Part shown: positions 63,160-64,000 of the stretch, piece after piece
Numbering within the stretch: position 1 is the stretch's first letter
How the letters are laid out: the number at the start of each line of letters is the position of its first letter
Notes under the pieces: model-generated
Database searches by the model: none
What the model was told of the DNA's origin: nothing
Seen by the model: only the letters and a program-made list of their open reading frames with translations
Position numbers and translations under genes: made by a program
Source of the DNA: Arcobacter sp. FWKO B
GTDB lineage: Bacteria > Campylobacterota > Campylobacteria > Campylobacterales > Arcobacteraceae
DNA: 64,000 bases
Assembly (NCBI RefSeq): GCF_014844135.1
Contig: NZ_CP041403.1
Location: 1,612,001-1,676,000, forward strand
Direction of reading: 5' to 3'

Positions 63160-63747
63160 TGCAATTTCTTCTTTTTTGATATAGTCTGCACCCATGGATA
63201 TTATAAACTTAGATGCTTCTTCAAGGGTTAGTGTAGTAGGCAATATAAATTTTCTATCTACAATTACTGTATAACCACTTGTTGGGTTTGGTGATGTTGG
63301 TACAAAAAGCACTAAAGTGTTTTCATATTTATTTAGTACATATGCAGGTACCCAAACATTGTCTTTTGGGTATTCTACTAAAACAACCTCTTTTTTTGAA
63401 CCATCTCCATTTTGCATAAACATATCTGTAATCTTTTTTGATATGGAGTAGATAGTTCTTACTGCTGGGATTTTTTCTAGGGCATATTCGATCCATGATA
63501 GTATAAAAAATCTTCCAGTTTTTTCTATAAAATATCCTAAAATTATCAAAAACAGTAGAGCCACAACAATAACTATAGCTGTATACAAAGAACTATTTGT
63601 ATAAGTAGATAAGAAATCAAAAAAAGACAAACTCAAACTTTTGAGCCATAAAACTACTTGAATAACAACAAGTAAAGGGACAACAGATAGTGTTCCGATG
63701 AGTAAAAATCTACCCCATTCTTTCATGATTATAAACCTTTTTTTCAA
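63130..63747 (-). CDS. DUF502 membrane protein
   Basis: The 205-residue protein has two membrane helices (about 10-33 and 50-72) and the DUF502 pattern: RFFILSWIEYALEKIPAVRTIYSISKKITD and VLFVPTSPNPTSGYTVIVDR. Function is unknown. It converges with the TAXI gene with a 13-bp overlap. Confidence 0.9.
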   Translation of the reverse strand: MKKRFIIMKEWGRFLLIGTLSVVPLLVVIQVVLWLKSLSLSFFDFLSTYTNSSLYTAIVIVVALLFLIILGYFIEKTGRFFILSWIEYALEKIPAVRTIYSISKKITDMFMQNGDGSKKEVVLVEYPKDNVWVPAYVLNKYENTLVLFVPTSPNPTSGYTVIVDRKFILPTTLTLEEASKFIISMGADYIKKEEIAKKITEHQSK

Positions 63748-63772
63748 TTAATTTTAGGTATTATACCAAATA

Positions 63773-63806
63773 TTAGTTTATAGTCAATAGTTTATAATTG
63801 ATATTA
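63773..63806. repeat. heptamer repeat before trpS
   Basis: AGTTTAT, AGTCAAT, AGTTTAT, AATTGAT: four seven-base steps directly upstream of the trpS ribosome-binding site, single arm. Confidence 0.6.
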
Positions 63807-63818
63807 AAAAGGAAATAA

Positions 63819-64000
63819 ATGAGGATTTTATCGGGTATTCAGCCTTCTGGTACATTGCATATTGGAAACTATTTTGGAATGATTAAAAAAATGGTTGAGT
63901 CTCAAGATGATGGGGAGTTATTTGCTTTTATTGCTTCATATCATGCTTTAACATCACTAAAAGACTCAGAAGCATTAAAGTCAAATATTTTTGAAGCTGC
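63819..64000 (+). CDS. trpS: tryptophan--tRNA ligase, N-terminal part
   Basis: The frame from the ATG at 63819 reads RILSGIQPSGTLHIGNYFGMIKKM, which holds the class I HIGH motif as HIGN. It is cut by the window edge after about 60 codons. AAAAAGGAAATAA precedes the start. Confidence 0.93.
   Translation, partial: MRILSGIQPSGTLHIGNYFGMIKKMVESQDDGELFAFIASYHALTSLKDSEALKSNIFEA

Overview
The window is low-GC chromosomal DNA of a Campylobacterota (epsilonproteobacterial) species. The evidence is the block serA-rpsA-ispH-aroA-pheT-pheS-HIT, the pair peb4-fbaA, the run DUF374 acyltransferase-miaB-HP0268 nuclease, a split Aer-type CetB/CetA pair, the futalosine-pathway gene mqnA, a glutamine synthetase without the adenylylated tyrosine, a RibB with a decayed GTP cyclohydrolase II half, and a Campylobacter-type major outer membrane porin. 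I cannot name the genus safely.

Layout. 1-9 kb: leftward housekeeping block (serine, S1, isoprenoid, shikimate, PheRS). 9-16 kb: rightward HIT-aguA-aguB (agmatine to putrescine), a leftward GGDEF gene, then nadE, a DegT-family gene and lpxK. 16-22 kb: aldolase and PEB4, an OmpR-type two-component pair, CoA-binding, DHH and Rrf2 genes, rpsO. 22-29 kb: cell wall genes ftsI, ftsW, murG and uppP, a Wzx-like flippase and mqnA. 29-33 kb: moaD, moaE, a PHP phosphatase, glnA and a cyclophilin. 33-43 kb: cetBA, a 532-residue unknown, DUF374, miaB, HP0268, nusA, cysS and a cation/proton antiporter. 43.6-45.6 kb: a small decayed island (integrase relic, acetyltransferase with a 56-residue partner, IS30 scrap) ending at tRNA-fMet and tRNA-Gln. 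45.9 kb: ribB. 55.5-59.4 kb: a response regulator, a heme-c chemoreceptor, cheW and a cytochrome c. 59.4-64 kb: moaA, serS, a TAXI-type binding protein, DUF502 and the start of trpS.

The most unusual part is 46.97-55.46 kb, between ribB and the response regulator. It holds about 25 copies (17 full, 8 half) of a two-armed palindromic element of 60-84 bp, all in the same orientation. They separate small modules that all read leftward. Most are toxin-antitoxin or toxin-antitoxin-like: DUF4160/DUF2442, an addiction-module antitoxin with a broken ParE, two RelE/ParE pairs and MntA/HepT. There are also two copies of a tiny membrane-protein pair, the major porin, and one RAYT (REP-associated tyrosine transposase). 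Seven modules carry their own near-consensus sigma70 promoter just beside a palindrome. The layout looks like an integron cassette array, but the separators are REP-like hairpins and no integron integrase is present. Comparing the porin 3' end with a decayed duplicate of it shows one single-arm hairpin inserted with a flanking TTTG repeat. I read this region as a REP/RAYT-organised cassette island. The recombination mechanism is inference.

A second, genome-wide repeat type is also visible: degenerate tandem 7-mers, often as inverted pairs that form hairpins, at about ten intergenic places. The 7-mer differs from place to place. All positions, alignments and folds were read by eye; no search or folding program was run.
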